In this document: piece by piece, positions 1-7,301 of the stretch
Numbering within the stretch: position 1 is the first letter of the stretch
How the letters are laid out: the number at the start of each line of letters is the position of its first letter
Assembly (NCBI GenBank): GCA_949742895.1
Contig: CATJRT010000247.1
Coordinates: forward strand, 1-8,970
Length of the DNA stretch: 8,970 bases
From: an uncultured Eubacteriales bacterium
GTDB lineage: Bacteria; Bacillota_A; Clostridia; Oscillospirales; Oscillospiraceae
Direction: 5' to 3'
Notes under the pieces: model-generated
The model's database searches: none
What the model was told of the DNA's origin: nothing
Seen by the model: the letters and a program-made list of their open reading frames with translations, nothing else
Made by a program: the position numbers and the translations under genes

Positions 1-876
1 GTGCGGTACGTTATGGAGCGGCTGGGCGGCGAGCTGAAGTACGTGTGCACCATCAACGAGGCCAACATGGGCGTGCAGGTGGCGGCTATCGCTAAGCGGT
101 ATATGCGGCAGATGATGGCGAAAGCCGCGGCGGGCCAGACCGACGGCACAGTGCAGATGGGCATGAACATGGAGAAGATGATGGCCAACCAGAAGGCCGC
201 CGCCGAGGAAAACGTGAAGGTATTCGGAGTGGAGAAGGTGGAGAACTTCACCTCCCCGCGCACGGAGCGGGGCGATCAGCTGGTGATGGAAGCCCACAAG
301 GCAGCCCGTGCGGTCATCCGCGAGGTGTGCCCCCATGTGAAGGTGGGGCTGACGCTGAGCCTCCACGACATCCAGGCCCTCCCCGGCGGGGAGGAGAACG
401 CCGCCAAGGAGTGGGCGGAGGAGTTCACCCACTATCTGCCCGCCATCCAGGGAGACGATTTCCTGGGCGTGCAGAACTACACCCGCAGCCGCATGGACGC
501 CAGCGGCACCCTGCCCGTCCCCGAGGGGGCGGAGACAACCCAGATGGACTATGAGTTCTATCCCGAAGGGCTGGAGCACGTCATCCGAAAGGTGGCGGAG
601 GAGTTCAAGGGTGAGCTTATCGTCACGGAGAACGGCATCGCCACCGCCGACGACACCCGCCGGGTGGCGTTCATCCAGCGGGCACTGGAGGGCATCCAAC
701 GCTGCATCGCGGACGGCCTGCCCGTGAAGGGCTATTTCCACTGGAGTCTGATGGACAATTTCGAGTGGCAGAAGGGCTATTCCATGACCTTTGGGCTGAT
801 TGCCGTAGACCGCCCAAACGGCCAGAAGCGCACACCCAAGCCCAGCCTGGCCTATCTGGGCAGCTGGCGGGGATAG
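1..876 (+). CDS. Glycoside hydrolase family 1 beta-glycosidase (C-terminal part)
   Basis: This is the C-terminal 291 residues of a GH1 retaining beta-glucosidase/beta-galactosidase-type enzyme, which hydrolyses beta-linked sugars in the cytoplasm. Both catalytic glutamates are visible: the acid/base in TINEAN (E20 of the visible part) and the nucleophile in VTENG (E210). The HWSLMDNFEW segment near residues 245-255 carries the Glu that contacts the non-reducing sugar. 6-phospho-beta-glucosidases usually have a different, phosphate-binding segment here, so a non-phosphorylated substrate is more likely. The family is usually 440-480 residues, so about a third is missing upstream. The GTG at base 1 is almost certainly an internal valine, because the family's barrel strands precede the TINE motif. 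The gene ends at TAG 874-876, before a strong hairpin, and converges on acpS. Exact sugar specificity cannot be read from the sequence. Confidence 0.94.
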   Translation: MRYVMERLGGELKYVCTINEANMGVQVAAIAKRYMRQMMAKAAAGQTDGTVQMGMNMEKMMANQKAAAEENVKVFGVEKVENFTSPRTERGDQLVMEAHKAARAVIREVCPHVKVGLTLSLHDIQALPGGEENAAKEWAEEFTHYLPAIQGDDFLGVQNYTRSRMDASGTLPVPEGAETTQMDYEFYPEGLEHVIRKVAEEFKGELIVTENGIATADDTRRVAFIQRALEGIQRCIADGLPVKGYFHWSLMDNFEWQKGYSMTFGLIAVDRPNGQKRTPKPSLAYLGSWRG

Positions 877-942
877 TGCTGGTAAGGCCTGCCACATCAT
901 TGATGCCGCTTGTTCGATAAAATATGAAAACCAGCCAACAAA

Positions 943-984
943 AAAGGCGGGGCGAAAATTCGCCTCGCCTTTGTGCAGTTTTTT
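943..984. terminator. Bidirectional intrinsic terminator between convergent genes
   Basis: Arms 943-956 and 959-972 pair over 14 positions with a single G-T wobble (950/965) around a two-base loop; the core is GC-rich and the ends are AT pairs. Read on the minus strand, the stem runs directly into a T-run from the A-run at 940-945, which is ideal for ending the regulator-acpS transcript. On the plus strand a six-T run follows at 979-984, about six bases after the stem, so it can also end the GH1 transcript. The remaining intergenic bases (877-942 and 985-1064) hold no gene or other signal that I can see. Confidence 0.85.
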
Positions 985-1064
985 GCTGTTTTATCTATGA
1001 AAAGGTTGAAAAATCTACTAAAACAAAATCGAAACCATTAGATCATGGTATTTAAAGCAATAGC

Positions 1065-1445
1065 TTACGATTCAGCAACAACAACAGCGGCAGCCATGCC
1101 GCCTGTTGTTGTTATGGAAACAAAAAGCGTTGTAATTTCAGCGCTGTCCAATATCTTTTTAAGAAACTCGTCAGCATAGATGTATGGGCTTCCGTCTTTG
1201 TTGTTCCGCGTTTCGATTCGACGGTAGTCAAAGCCCTTGGCCGGCAAATTTGGGGCAATCGCTTTAAACGCTGCCTCCTTTACCGCAAATCGGGATGCGA
1301 GATATTCCGCAGGATCCGCCTTTTCCTGTGCGGAGGACAACTCCCCCTCGGTAAATATTCTGGACAGAACGCCTTTCGACATTCGCGCCAACAGATCAGC
1401 GATGTCCCCGATGACAACCGCGTCAATTCCGATCCCCTTAACCAT
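1065..1445 (-). CDS. acpS: Holo-[acyl-carrier-protein] synthase (AcpS-type phosphopantetheinyl transferase)
   Basis: This enzyme transfers 4'-phosphopantetheine from CoA to a serine of acyl carrier protein, giving the active holo form used in fatty-acid synthesis. The 126-residue length is normal for AcpS. The N-terminal GIGIDAV motif supplies the Mg-binding Asp (D8), and SRFAVKEAAFKA supplies the second metal ligand (E57) and conserved lysines (K56, K61). FTEGEL at 31-36 is also typical. The C-terminal strand reads VSITTTGGMAAAVVV, whereas the family normally has a His at the position of T113 (S-I-[ST]-H-T), a noteworthy change. The start is supported by AAGGAGAAG nine bases upstream. The gene lies 32 bases after the regulator on the same strand, with no terminator between, so the two are probably cotranscribed. 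It could be the housekeeping copy or a dedicated copy for this locus. Confidence 0.9.
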   Translation of the reverse strand: MVKGIGIDAVVIGDIADLLARMSKGVLSRIFTEGELSSAQEKADPAEYLASRFAVKEAAFKAIAPNLPAKGFDYRRIETRNNKDGSPYIYADEFLKKILDSAEITTLFVSITTTGGMAAAVVVAES

Positions 1446-1477
1446 GATGGACTTCTCCTTTATACTACTATGCTTCG

Positions 1478-3031
1478 TCAGAGTTCCGAAGCAGAATTCT
1501 GAAACTGGTAGGAAAGGATGTAGTAATACCGTTCCGCAGCAGACGCAGGCAGTTCGCCCAAAAGTTCTATGATCTTGTCAAAACGATAATTAAGGGATGA
1601 GCGGTGCATATTCATCGCTTTTGCTGTCTGAACCAGATTTCTGTCATTCAGATAATACATATAAAGCGTATAGGCCAGCTCAGTGTTATGTTTATCATCA
1701 TGTGCTGAAAGATATTTCAGCGTCGGGCAAAGGAAAACCTCCAGAGGCTCTCTTTGCAGAAACTGATTTTTCAAATGTACAAGATAATACTCCTCATAGC
1801 GATAGCATCCGGGCTCGTCATGAACGGCCCGTGCCGCTTCTAATGCCCTCAGAGCCTGGTTGAAATAGGAGCGGATCTCCATTATGTCGGAAAAATTGTT
1901 GCTAAGAGAGGCATAGAGTCCATTTTTTACGCAAAAGGCCCGAAAAGATGTGAGCGATGTTTCTGAGAGGCTGCCGCTGGGCATGACCGGAATCAAGGCG
2001 AGTATTTTCTTCTCGTAAACTATGATCCTGCTGTTAGCGAAAAGGTACTCGATCTGATTGCGGATTTGAAGCATATTGACAGCGCCTGGTGTCAGTTCTG
2101 TTGAAATGACAAGACAACGCATATTGTCAGGGAATGTGCGATCCAGCTGATGAATGAACGCCTGATAGGCGCTGCTCACAACAATTGCCTCATCCAGCAG
2201 ATCGAGAATGAAGTGCTCAGAAGGCTGTTTCCCATTTTGATGCAAGAGCTCATCGTGCTTCATTTGCAGATAGACATAGCTGCGCAAAACCATCAGCAAT
2301 TCCTTGTCTATCTCAGTGAAAGTGTGATCGAATTCATTCACAACGATATGACCATAATCTTTTTCTGTGCTGACAGATATCAGCAGCTGATTGATCTTCA
2401 TCTGATCATGAAATGCCATGATTGGGATTTTGCTTCGTTTGACCCGGCTGTGAAGTGCCCCGCGATTTGCAAACGTATAATCCCCACTGGAAAAGCCTCC
2501 ATTTTCAAGCAGCATATCCGTGACCTGGGAACCCTGTTCATGCAGCGCCTGTCTTGTCACGCCGGCAATCCGATAGGAGGAATCAAAAATTACGAGGGGA
2601 TTTTTCAGGAACGGGTACGCCGCATCAGCCAGGGTCTGCACTCTGGCTCCCTCTGTCAACGCCTTTAAAAGCACAGCGCTCAGAGCGCTTTTTCTGTTCT
2701 CGATGTAAAAGCGTTCCTGGATACTTTGGACAACGCGTTGCGGCTGCTCTGTCTGTATCAGTAAAATACAGCCTTGCCAAGTGTGCAGCAGCTGCGATTT
2801 CTGGAAAGCAGGACCGGCGCAGAACACCAGATGGCCACAGGAGCTTTGTGTCTGCTGGCATACGGTTTCCAAGTTGTCACTGATATACACTGTGTCCGGC
2901 AAAAGAGAAGGAATCGGTTCCCTCAAAAGCTCCCAGCGTGTCAAAGCGTCCTCTCCAAAGGGGGCGCCAAGCACCTCGGTTTTCTCATGGGCATCAAAGA
3001 ATTTCTTCAGCAAATTGATTGTAATACACAT
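1478..3031 (-). CDS. PucR/CdaR-type transcriptional regulator
   Basis: A 517-residue protein with the layout of PucR/CdaR regulators. The N-terminal third is poorly conserved. A segment near residues 133-155 (TLADAAYPFLKNPLVIFDSS) resembles the opening of the sensor region in this family. A CdaR-like middle domain spans roughly 290-400, including the helical stretch IRSYFNQALRALEAA. A C-terminal PucR-type helix-turn-helix lies near 460-490 (NLVQTAKAMNMHRSSLNYR). Such proteins usually respond to a small metabolite and activate neighbouring catabolic genes. I chose the ATG at 3029-3031 because it has a perfect AGGAGG eight bases upstream. The longer start at 3073 has none and would sit almost at the predicted transcription start. 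The gene is transcribed away from the kinase-hydrogenase operon across a shared promoter region, which makes that operon the likely target. The effector is unknown. Confidence 0.85.
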   Translation of the reverse strand: MCITINLLKKFFDAHEKTEVLGAPFGEDALTRWELLREPIPSLLPDTVYISDNLETVCQQTQSSCGHLVFCAGPAFQKSQLLHTWQGCILLIQTEQPQRVVQSIQERFYIENRKSALSAVLLKALTEGARVQTLADAAYPFLKNPLVIFDSSYRIAGVTRQALHEQGSQVTDMLLENGGFSSGDYTFANRGALHSRVKRSKIPIMAFHDQMKINQLLISVSTEKDYGHIVVNEFDHTFTEIDKELLMVLRSYVYLQMKHDELLHQNGKQPSEHFILDLLDEAIVVSSAYQAFIHQLDRTFPDNMRCLVISTELTPGAVNMLQIRNQIEYLFANSRIIVYEKKILALIPVMPSGSLSETSLTSFRAFCVKNGLYASLSNNFSDIMEIRSYFNQALRALEAARAVHDEPGCYRYEEYYLVHLKNQFLQREPLEVFLCPTLKYLSAHDDKHNTELAYTLYMYYLNDRNLVQTAKAMNMHRSSLNYRFDKIIELLGELPASAAERYYYILSYQFQNSASEL

Positions 3032-3039
3032 GAAACCTT

Positions 3040-3045
3040 CCTCCT
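3040..3045 (-). promoter_or_regulatory. Ribosome binding site fixing the regulator start
   Basis: The minus strand reads AGGAGG here, within the longer purine run GGAGGAGGAAGG (3047-3036), eight bases before the ATG at 3031-3029. This selects the 517-residue product over the in-frame ATG 14 codons upstream. Confidence 0.85.
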
Positions 3046-3081
3046 CCAGAAAATTCTCGTGCTGTTTTGACACACCTCTAA

Positions 3082-3090
3082 ATTATAACA
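3082..3090 (-). promoter_or_regulatory. Extended -10 promoter of the regulator-acpS unit
   Basis: The minus strand reads TGTTATAAT (3090 to 3082), a perfect TATAAT preceded by TG-N, the extended -10 form. No good -35 lies 16-18 bases upstream, which an extended -10 can tolerate. The start of transcription would fall near 3075, giving a leader of about 44 bases to the chosen ATG. Confidence 0.65.
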
Positions 3091-3182
3091 AATTGCCCCG
3101 GCACATTCATCATGCAGATTTGCAGGAAACGGACTTGCTTTTTCCTAAAGTTATGTATGTGGTATTTTGGTGGAGCTGATTT

Positions 3183-3188
3183 TATAAT
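3183..3188 (+). promoter_or_regulatory. Candidate -10 box of the kinase-hydrogenase operon
   Basis: A perfect TATAAT lies about 84 bases upstream of the acyl kinase ATG. At 16-18 bases upstream I see only poor -35 candidates (around 3159-3166), and there is no extended TG. A good -10 with a weak -35 is what an activator-dependent promoter looks like, which would fit control by the divergent PucR-type protein. That last step is inference. Confidence 0.5.
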
Positions 3189-3221
3189 TCATAGTGTACA
3201 TAATATACAAAGGCAATGAGG

Positions 3222-3234
3222 TTTGCAACGCAAA
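3222..3234. repeat. Short inverted repeat in the leader of the operon
   Basis: TTTGC-AAC-GCAAA has 5-base arms around a 3-base centre, downstream of the candidate -10 at 3183. It could be a small operator half-site pair or chance. TTCATAG also occurs twice nearby (3188-3194 and 3237-3243). Neither is strong evidence alone. Confidence 0.2.
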
Positions 3235-3256
3235 GTTCATAGAAAATTGTGGAAAC

Positions 3257-3262
3257 AGGAGG
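3257..3262 (+). promoter_or_regulatory. Ribosome binding site fixing the acyl kinase start
   Basis: AGGAGG lies nine bases before the ATG at 3272. The in-frame ATG at 3266 is only three bases away, too close, and the upstream ATG at 3194 has no comparable site and lies too near the predicted promoter. Confidence 0.8.
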
Positions 3263-3271
3263 GGCATGGCA

Positions 3272-4384
3272 ATGAAAGACACCTATACAATCCTGACGGT
3301 GAATCCTGGTTCAACAGGAACCAAGTTGGGACTGGTTCGTGGGGAGGAGATCCTTCTGGATCTGAATGTGGACACCCCAAAGGAAACCTTTAAAGACTGC
3401 CCAAATTTTGTGGATCAGGTGCCGAAGCGTGAGCAAATGATTTGGGATATGCTGCGGGAAGCGAAGGTCGATCTGGAGTCTATTGACGCTGTATCCGGCC
3501 GCGGCGTGGGCGTCCATTCCTGCACAGGCGGTACATATCTCATCAATGACCTTGCCTATGAGCACGCGCTGCATGACGTGGAAGGCATCAATCATCCCGC
3601 GACGTTGGGGATTGTGCTGGCGGCTAAAATCGCGGAACGGTTGAATGTGCCCGCGTATTTCGTAAATCCGATGAGCACAGATGAGCTGAGCGATGTGGCG
3701 CGGATGACCGGCATCCGCGGATTATACCGGCCCTCCCACGCGCACCCGCTGAATATGAAGCAGGTAGCGATTCATCATAGCGAATTGATGAAGAAACGCT
3801 ATGAGGACTGCAACTATGTGATTCTTCATATGGGCGGAGGGACAAGCATTGCGGCCCACGAGAAAGGGCGGGCCGTGGACAGCACCCGCATTGGAGACGG
3901 CCAGGGGCCGATTTGCCCGAACCGGAGCGGTGACCTCTGCATTGATGACGTGATGACTTTGATTCGGAGGGGGATGACGCCGGAGGAGATCAACGAGATC
4001 GCCTCCCGCCGGGGCGGACTCATGCAGCTGTGCGGCACCGATGATGTGCGGAAAATCCGCAGTGAACTGATTCCCGCCGGGGACAAGAGGGCAGAGCTGG
4101 CGTTGGACGCCATGGAATACACAATGGTCAAATGGGCCGCGATGATGGCCGGCGCCCTGCGGGGACAGGTGGACGCCATTCTGATGACAGGCGGGCTTGC
4201 CAACGATAAAGTTTTGGTGGAGCAGCTCACCAAGGATTTGAGCTGGATTGCCCCCGTCTACGTTTATCCGGGCAGCTTTGAGACAGAAGCGCTGGCATCC
4301 GGAGCAATCCGGGTTCTGAGTGGCGCAGAAGAAGTAAAAGAGTATACGGGCAAGCCAGTGTGGAACGGTTTTGATTTTGACTGA
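3272..4384 (+). CDS. buk: Butyrate kinase family acyl kinase
   Basis: A 370-residue member of the acetokinase/butyrate kinase family, which interconverts a short-chain carboxylate plus ATP with acyl phosphate plus ADP. The N-terminal phosphate-binding loop is NPGSTGTK (11-18). The second glycine loop is HMGGGTS (186-192), followed by DGQGPICPNRSGDLC, and the C-terminal MTGGLAND and VYPGSFETEALASGA segments match the family in order and spacing. Family members are about 355-360 residues, so this is full length. Some positions differ from the usual butyrate kinase wording: GPI for GPF, SGDLC for SG-LP, and YPGSFE for YPGE-E. A branched-chain, unsaturated or other acid is therefore possible. No phosphotransbutyrylase gene, the usual partner, lies in the window. 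It is the first gene of the plus-strand operon, 58 bases before the thioesterase. Confidence 0.85.
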   Translation: MKDTYTILTVNPGSTGTKLGLVRGEEILLDLNVDTPKETFKDCPNFVDQVPKREQMIWDMLREAKVDLESIDAVSGRGVGVHSCTGGTYLINDLAYEHALHDVEGINHPATLGIVLAAKIAERLNVPAYFVNPMSTDELSDVARMTGIRGLYRPSHAHPLNMKQVAIHHSELMKKRYEDCNYVILHMGGGTSIAAHEKGRAVDSTRIGDGQGPICPNRSGDLCIDDVMTLIRRGMTPEEINEIASRRGGLMQLCGTDDVRKIRSELIPAGDKRAELALDAMEYTMVKWAAMMAGALRGQVDAILMTGGLANDKVLVEQLTKDLSWIAPVYVYPGSFETEALASGAIRVLSGAEEVKEYTGKPVWNGFDFD

Positions 4385-4442
4385 GACAGGACGGATGGGA
4401 TTCCCGGCATTCACGGCCTGCTGTCCCGAGGGTGTACTGGAG

Positions 4443-5186
4443 ATGAAATTCACTGCTGCCCGCTGTGATACGGATCCATTCGGCCGGATGCCGCCCCATA
4501 TGCTGGCTAAGGTAATGGAGACTGCTATGAAACAGCAGATGGAGACGTGCGGCTGGGGCAGGGAGATGGTTGAGAAAACAGGCGTAACGTGGGTTGTCGG
4601 GTGGACATCACTTCAAATCAGACGGCTGCCCCATGGAGGAGAAAACCTTTTGGTGCGGATTTGGCCGGGCCGGAAAAAATTTTCCATGCACGTCCGCAAA
4701 TATGCTTTTTTCACCGAGGCAGGTGAGGCGCTTGTAAGTGCCGCAGCGCTGTTTCTGCCGATGGATCGAAGAAGCCGGAAGCTGACGCTGGCGGCGGAGA
4801 CCCTGACACTGCCGGAGGTAGTCATTCCCGGAGAGGCGGATATTCCAAGCCTGCACAAGATTTTCCCCGACAAGCTGCCCTTTCGGTCTGAGCGAACGGT
4901 ATGCCCCCATGAGATTGATGAAAACGGCCATATGAACAATACCTGTTATCTTCAATGGGCCGGCGATCTTTGCGGTAAGGAGTTCCATAAACAACACGAG
5001 CCGCGATCTATCTGGGTTCAGTATATCAACGAACTGACACAGGGACAGACCGTAACACTGGATTATGCGGCAGAGGGACAGCTTTTTTTCATTCGTGGGA
5101 GGGTCAATCAGGCGGATTCATTTCTGGCCGTTATTCAATATGAATCCTCCGACCCTTCGGCTGACGACGAAGATCGTCTGTGCTGA
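4443..5186 (+). CDS. Acyl-ACP thioesterase (FatA/FatB family, double hotdog)
   Basis: A 247-residue bacterial acyl-ACP thioesterase, which releases a free acid from acyl carrier protein (or a related thioester) in the cytoplasm. Two hotdog domains are visible. The first begins at DTDPFGRM (9-16) and contains the typical W-x-S-L-Q-I-R-R-L-P-H-G-G-E run and a VRKYAFF strand. The second opens with EIDENGHMNNTCYLQW (157-172), carrying the family's D-x-N-x-H-x-N-N active-site motif (D159, N161, H163), followed by VQYINEL. I chose the ATG at 4443 because GAGGG lies ten bases upstream and the first hotdog then starts near the N-terminus, as in the family. In-frame ATGs at 4371 (overlapping the kinase stop) and 4395 have weaker sites. 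Its place directly after an acyl kinase suggests they act on the same acid. Chain length cannot be read. Confidence 0.87.
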   Translation: MKFTAARCDTDPFGRMPPHMLAKVMETAMKQQMETCGWGREMVEKTGVTWVVGWTSLQIRRLPHGGENLLVRIWPGRKKFSMHVRKYAFFTEAGEALVSAAALFLPMDRRSRKLTLAAETLTLPEVVIPGEADIPSLHKIFPDKLPFRSERTVCPHEIDENGHMNNTCYLQWAGDLCGKEFHKQHEPRSIWVQYINELTQGQTVTLDYAAEGQLFFIRGRVNQADSFLAVIQYESSDPSADDEDRLC

Positions 5187-5246
5187 TTACGGTTCTACGC
5201 AAAAGGAACATAAACGAGACTATTTTGAGAGGAGTGGCAAGACAGT

Positions 5247-5537
5247 ATGATCGTAGAAAACAAAGGTCAGCAGCAAAGCGTGCGGTATGTGGTGGATACG
5301 GCCCGCTGCTGCGGGTGCAGGAGGTGCATCCGCAGATGCCAGGAGAACGTGTGGCAATGGGATGAGGAACATCACCACGCATATCCCAAGTACCCGGATG
5401 ACTGTGTCCTGTGCTACCAGTGTGAAATGGATTGTCTGAACAATGTTATTGACATTCAGGCGATCTCCACCTTGCAGGTGGACCCGCTGGAGTACAGCGC
5501 GGATTTGATGAAGAAATCGAAGGAGGCGAAGCAGTAA
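5247..5537 (+). CDS. AprB-like 2x[4Fe-4S] ferredoxin-type electron-transfer subunit
   Basis: A 96-residue protein with two complete 4Fe-4S motifs: C21-x2-C24-x2-C27-x3-C31 and C53-x2-C56-x2-C59-x3-C63. It probably carries electrons to or from the following flavoprotein. The stretch AYPKYPDDCVLCYQC resembles the beta subunit of adenylylsulfate reductase (AprB), but the long C-terminal tail of AprB is absent. The residues after the fourth cysteines are Gln and Leu rather than the common Pro, an extra Cys sits at 22, and HHH occurs at 42-44. A GAGGAG site lies 12 bases upstream of the ATG. The stop overlaps the next start by one base (TAATG), implying translational coupling and probably a two-subunit complex. 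There is no signal peptide or membrane segment, so it is cytoplasmic. The 60 bases before it show no terminator. Confidence 0.87.
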   Translation: MIVENKGQQQSVRYVVDTARCCGCRRCIRRCQENVWQWDEEHHHAYPKYPDDCVLCYQCEMDCLNNVIDIQAISTLQVDPLEYSADLMKKSKEAKQ

Positions 5538-7288
5538 TGGCAGATGTGAGAGATTACGGGGAACTGTTCACTGCGGATATCCTGATCGTCGGCGGAAGTA
5601 TGTCCGGCCTGACTACCGCCATCCGGGCCAAGGAGAATAACCCGGAGCTGGATATTCTGGTCATCGACAAGGGTATCATCGGCTGGAACGGTCAGTCCAC
5701 AAAGGCCGGAAACGGCATCCGCGCTACCTCGAAGGCCCCGGACGGTGTGATGAACGCCCTGGGCTACCTGGTGAATGCCCACACCCCGTTTTTGAACGAT
5801 CAGGAGTTCCTCAAGCGGTATCTGGAGGTTCACCGGGACAACATTGACTACATGAAGCACTGCGGTGTCCAGGTTTCCTGCGATGAGGATGGCAACGCCG
5901 CGCCGCTGCCGTTTATCCCCAACGCGCTGGATATGGCCGGCGTCTCCATCAACGTCAACGAGCAGCTCCGGGCCTTTGCCCTGAAGCTGGGCATCCGTCT
6001 TATGAGCCGCGTCAACGTTTTTGAGCTGCTGACCAGCAAAAAGGGCAAGGTCATCGGCGCTATCGGCTTTGACATGGATCACGGCGAATGTAAGATTTTT
6101 CACGCGAAAGCGGTGGCCATGGCAACCCAGGGCTGCCATTTCAAGAAGATCGGCCTTGAATTTATGGGGTACGGCACCGGCGTCGGCGCCATGTACCGCG
6201 CCGGTGCGGTTATGCGCAATGTGGAGTTCTCCACCCAGGTGGACGTGGTGTTCAAAAAGACCAACACTCCCATCTACGGCGGCTTTAACATGATCTGCAA
6301 CAAGCACGGGGAGAATCTGACCCAGAAGTACATCGGCCACCTGGAATGGGAGGTGACCCCCGCCCTTGTCAACGCAATGGTGCAGGAGGTTGCGGCGGGC
6401 AACGGGCCGCTGTGGGTAGACCTGGAGAAGCCCGACGAGGTCCGCATGATGATCGGCGGCACGGATATGGATGAGTCCACCCAGCGTATGCTGCGTGACA
6501 AGATGGCGTGGGAGCATCTGGTGTTCACCAAGACAGCGAAAAATATCGGCGAGGTGGGCACAAAGCCGGAGACCACCATCAAAACCGTTATCCAGGTGGA
6601 GCCCATAAAGGTGGATACCGACATCAAGACGGATGTGGAAGGTCTCTGGGCCCCTGGCAAGGTTTCCACACAGGGCAACGCCTACTTCGGCTGGACCCGG
6701 GGCGACGGTCTGGGCAATGCGGCTACCACCGGCATGATGGCCGGGGACAGCATCGCGCCCTACGCCGCAGCGGCGGACTGGGACGACATTGACCTGGAGC
6801 AGGTGGCCGTGTTTAAGGAGAAGATCTATGCGCCGCTGAAGCGTCACAATGGGCGGCATCCCAAAGAGATCTACGACATGATCGAACGCTATATTTTCGA
6901 TGTCAACAAGTGCGTGCTGAAAAGCGAAGCCGAAATCCATAAGGTCTATCAGGACATTGAGGAGATGAAGAAAATTCTCCCTCAACTCACGGCGGATGAT
7001 CCCCATACGCTCTCCAAGTGCCTGGAGGCGGCAGACACCATCCTGTGCCTGGAGATGATTTTCCGCTCCGCAGATATGCGCAAGGAAAGCCGGGGCATCA
7101 TGTACCCTCACTACCGGACGGACTACCCCGAGATGGACAACGAAAACTGGCTGAAGTGGATCAACATCCGCCAGGGCGAGGACGGCGAAATGGAGCTGTT
7201 CACCGAGGACATCCCCATGTGGAGATATCCGATCCGCCCGGAGGGATACAAGATCCCGGAAGGCCACACGGAAGAATACTACAAATAA
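5537..7288 (+). CDS. AprA-like / fumarate reductase-superfamily FAD flavoprotein
   Basis: A 583-residue flavoprotein, the predicted catalytic partner of the preceding Fe-S protein. The N-terminus has the FAD-binding fold ADILIVGGSMSGL (13-25), with the acidic end of the second strand at VIDKG (D44) and a NGQSTKAGNGIRA segment like that of fumarate reductase and AprA. A later nucleotide-binding part reads GLWAPGKVSTQGNAYFGWTRGDGLGNA. The helical C-terminus carries the strongest link to adenylylsulfate reductase alpha: FRSADMRKESRG followed by HYRTDYPEMDNENW (about 509-538). It is shorter than AprA (about 640), and by my alignment from memory lacks the AprA regions that bind APS, so the substrate is probably different, perhaps an unsaturated acid. 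AAGGAGG precedes the ATG by ten bases. No signal peptide is seen. Cofactor and family are confident; the reaction is unknown. Confidence 0.86.
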   Translation: MADVRDYGELFTADILIVGGSMSGLTTAIRAKENNPELDILVIDKGIIGWNGQSTKAGNGIRATSKAPDGVMNALGYLVNAHTPFLNDQEFLKRYLEVHRDNIDYMKHCGVQVSCDEDGNAAPLPFIPNALDMAGVSINVNEQLRAFALKLGIRLMSRVNVFELLTSKKGKVIGAIGFDMDHGECKIFHAKAVAMATQGCHFKKIGLEFMGYGTGVGAMYRAGAVMRNVEFSTQVDVVFKKTNTPIYGGFNMICNKHGENLTQKYIGHLEWEVTPALVNAMVQEVAAGNGPLWVDLEKPDEVRMMIGGTDMDESTQRMLRDKMAWEHLVFTKTAKNIGEVGTKPETTIKTVIQVEPIKVDTDIKTDVEGLWAPGKVSTQGNAYFGWTRGDGLGNAATTGMMAGDSIAPYAAAADWDDIDLEQVAVFKEKIYAPLKRHNGRHPKEIYDMIERYIFDVNKCVLKSEAEIHKVYQDIEEMKKILPQLTADDPHTLSKCLEAADTILCLEMIFRSADMRKESRGIMYPHYRTDYPEMDNENWLKWINIRQGEDGEMELFTEDIPMWRYPIRPEGYKIPEGHTEEYYK

Positions 7289-7301
7289 GGAGGGGTGCGG
7301 G

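Noticed and set aside
1..3. GTG as the true start of the glycosidase
   Set aside because: GH1 proteins have well over 100 residues before the TINE acid/base motif. Here there are only 16, so the gene is cut by the window.
973..1064. Possible small RNA or short gene between the terminator and acpS
   Set aside because: AT-rich sequence with no promoter, no stable additional hairpin and no coding frame with a ribosome binding site.
1237..1572. Plus-strand open frame opposite acpS
   Set aside because: It overlaps a well-supported acpS gene, has no ribosome binding site or family motif, and crosses the acpS-regulator junction.
3032..3073. Longer start of the PucR-type regulator at 3073
   Set aside because: It has no ribosome binding site and lies within a couple of bases of the predicted transcription start, whereas the ATG at 3031 has a perfect AGGAGG.
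3194..3271. Longer start of the acyl kinase at 3194
   Set aside because: The start would lie only a few bases after the -10 box, and the extra 26 residues match nothing in the family. AGGAGG points to 3272.
5247..7288. Genuine adenylylsulfate reductase (AprAB) and thus sulfate respiration
   Set aside because: No ATP sulfurylase, Qmo or sulfite reductase genes are visible, the beta tail is missing and the alpha substrate-binding segments do not match.
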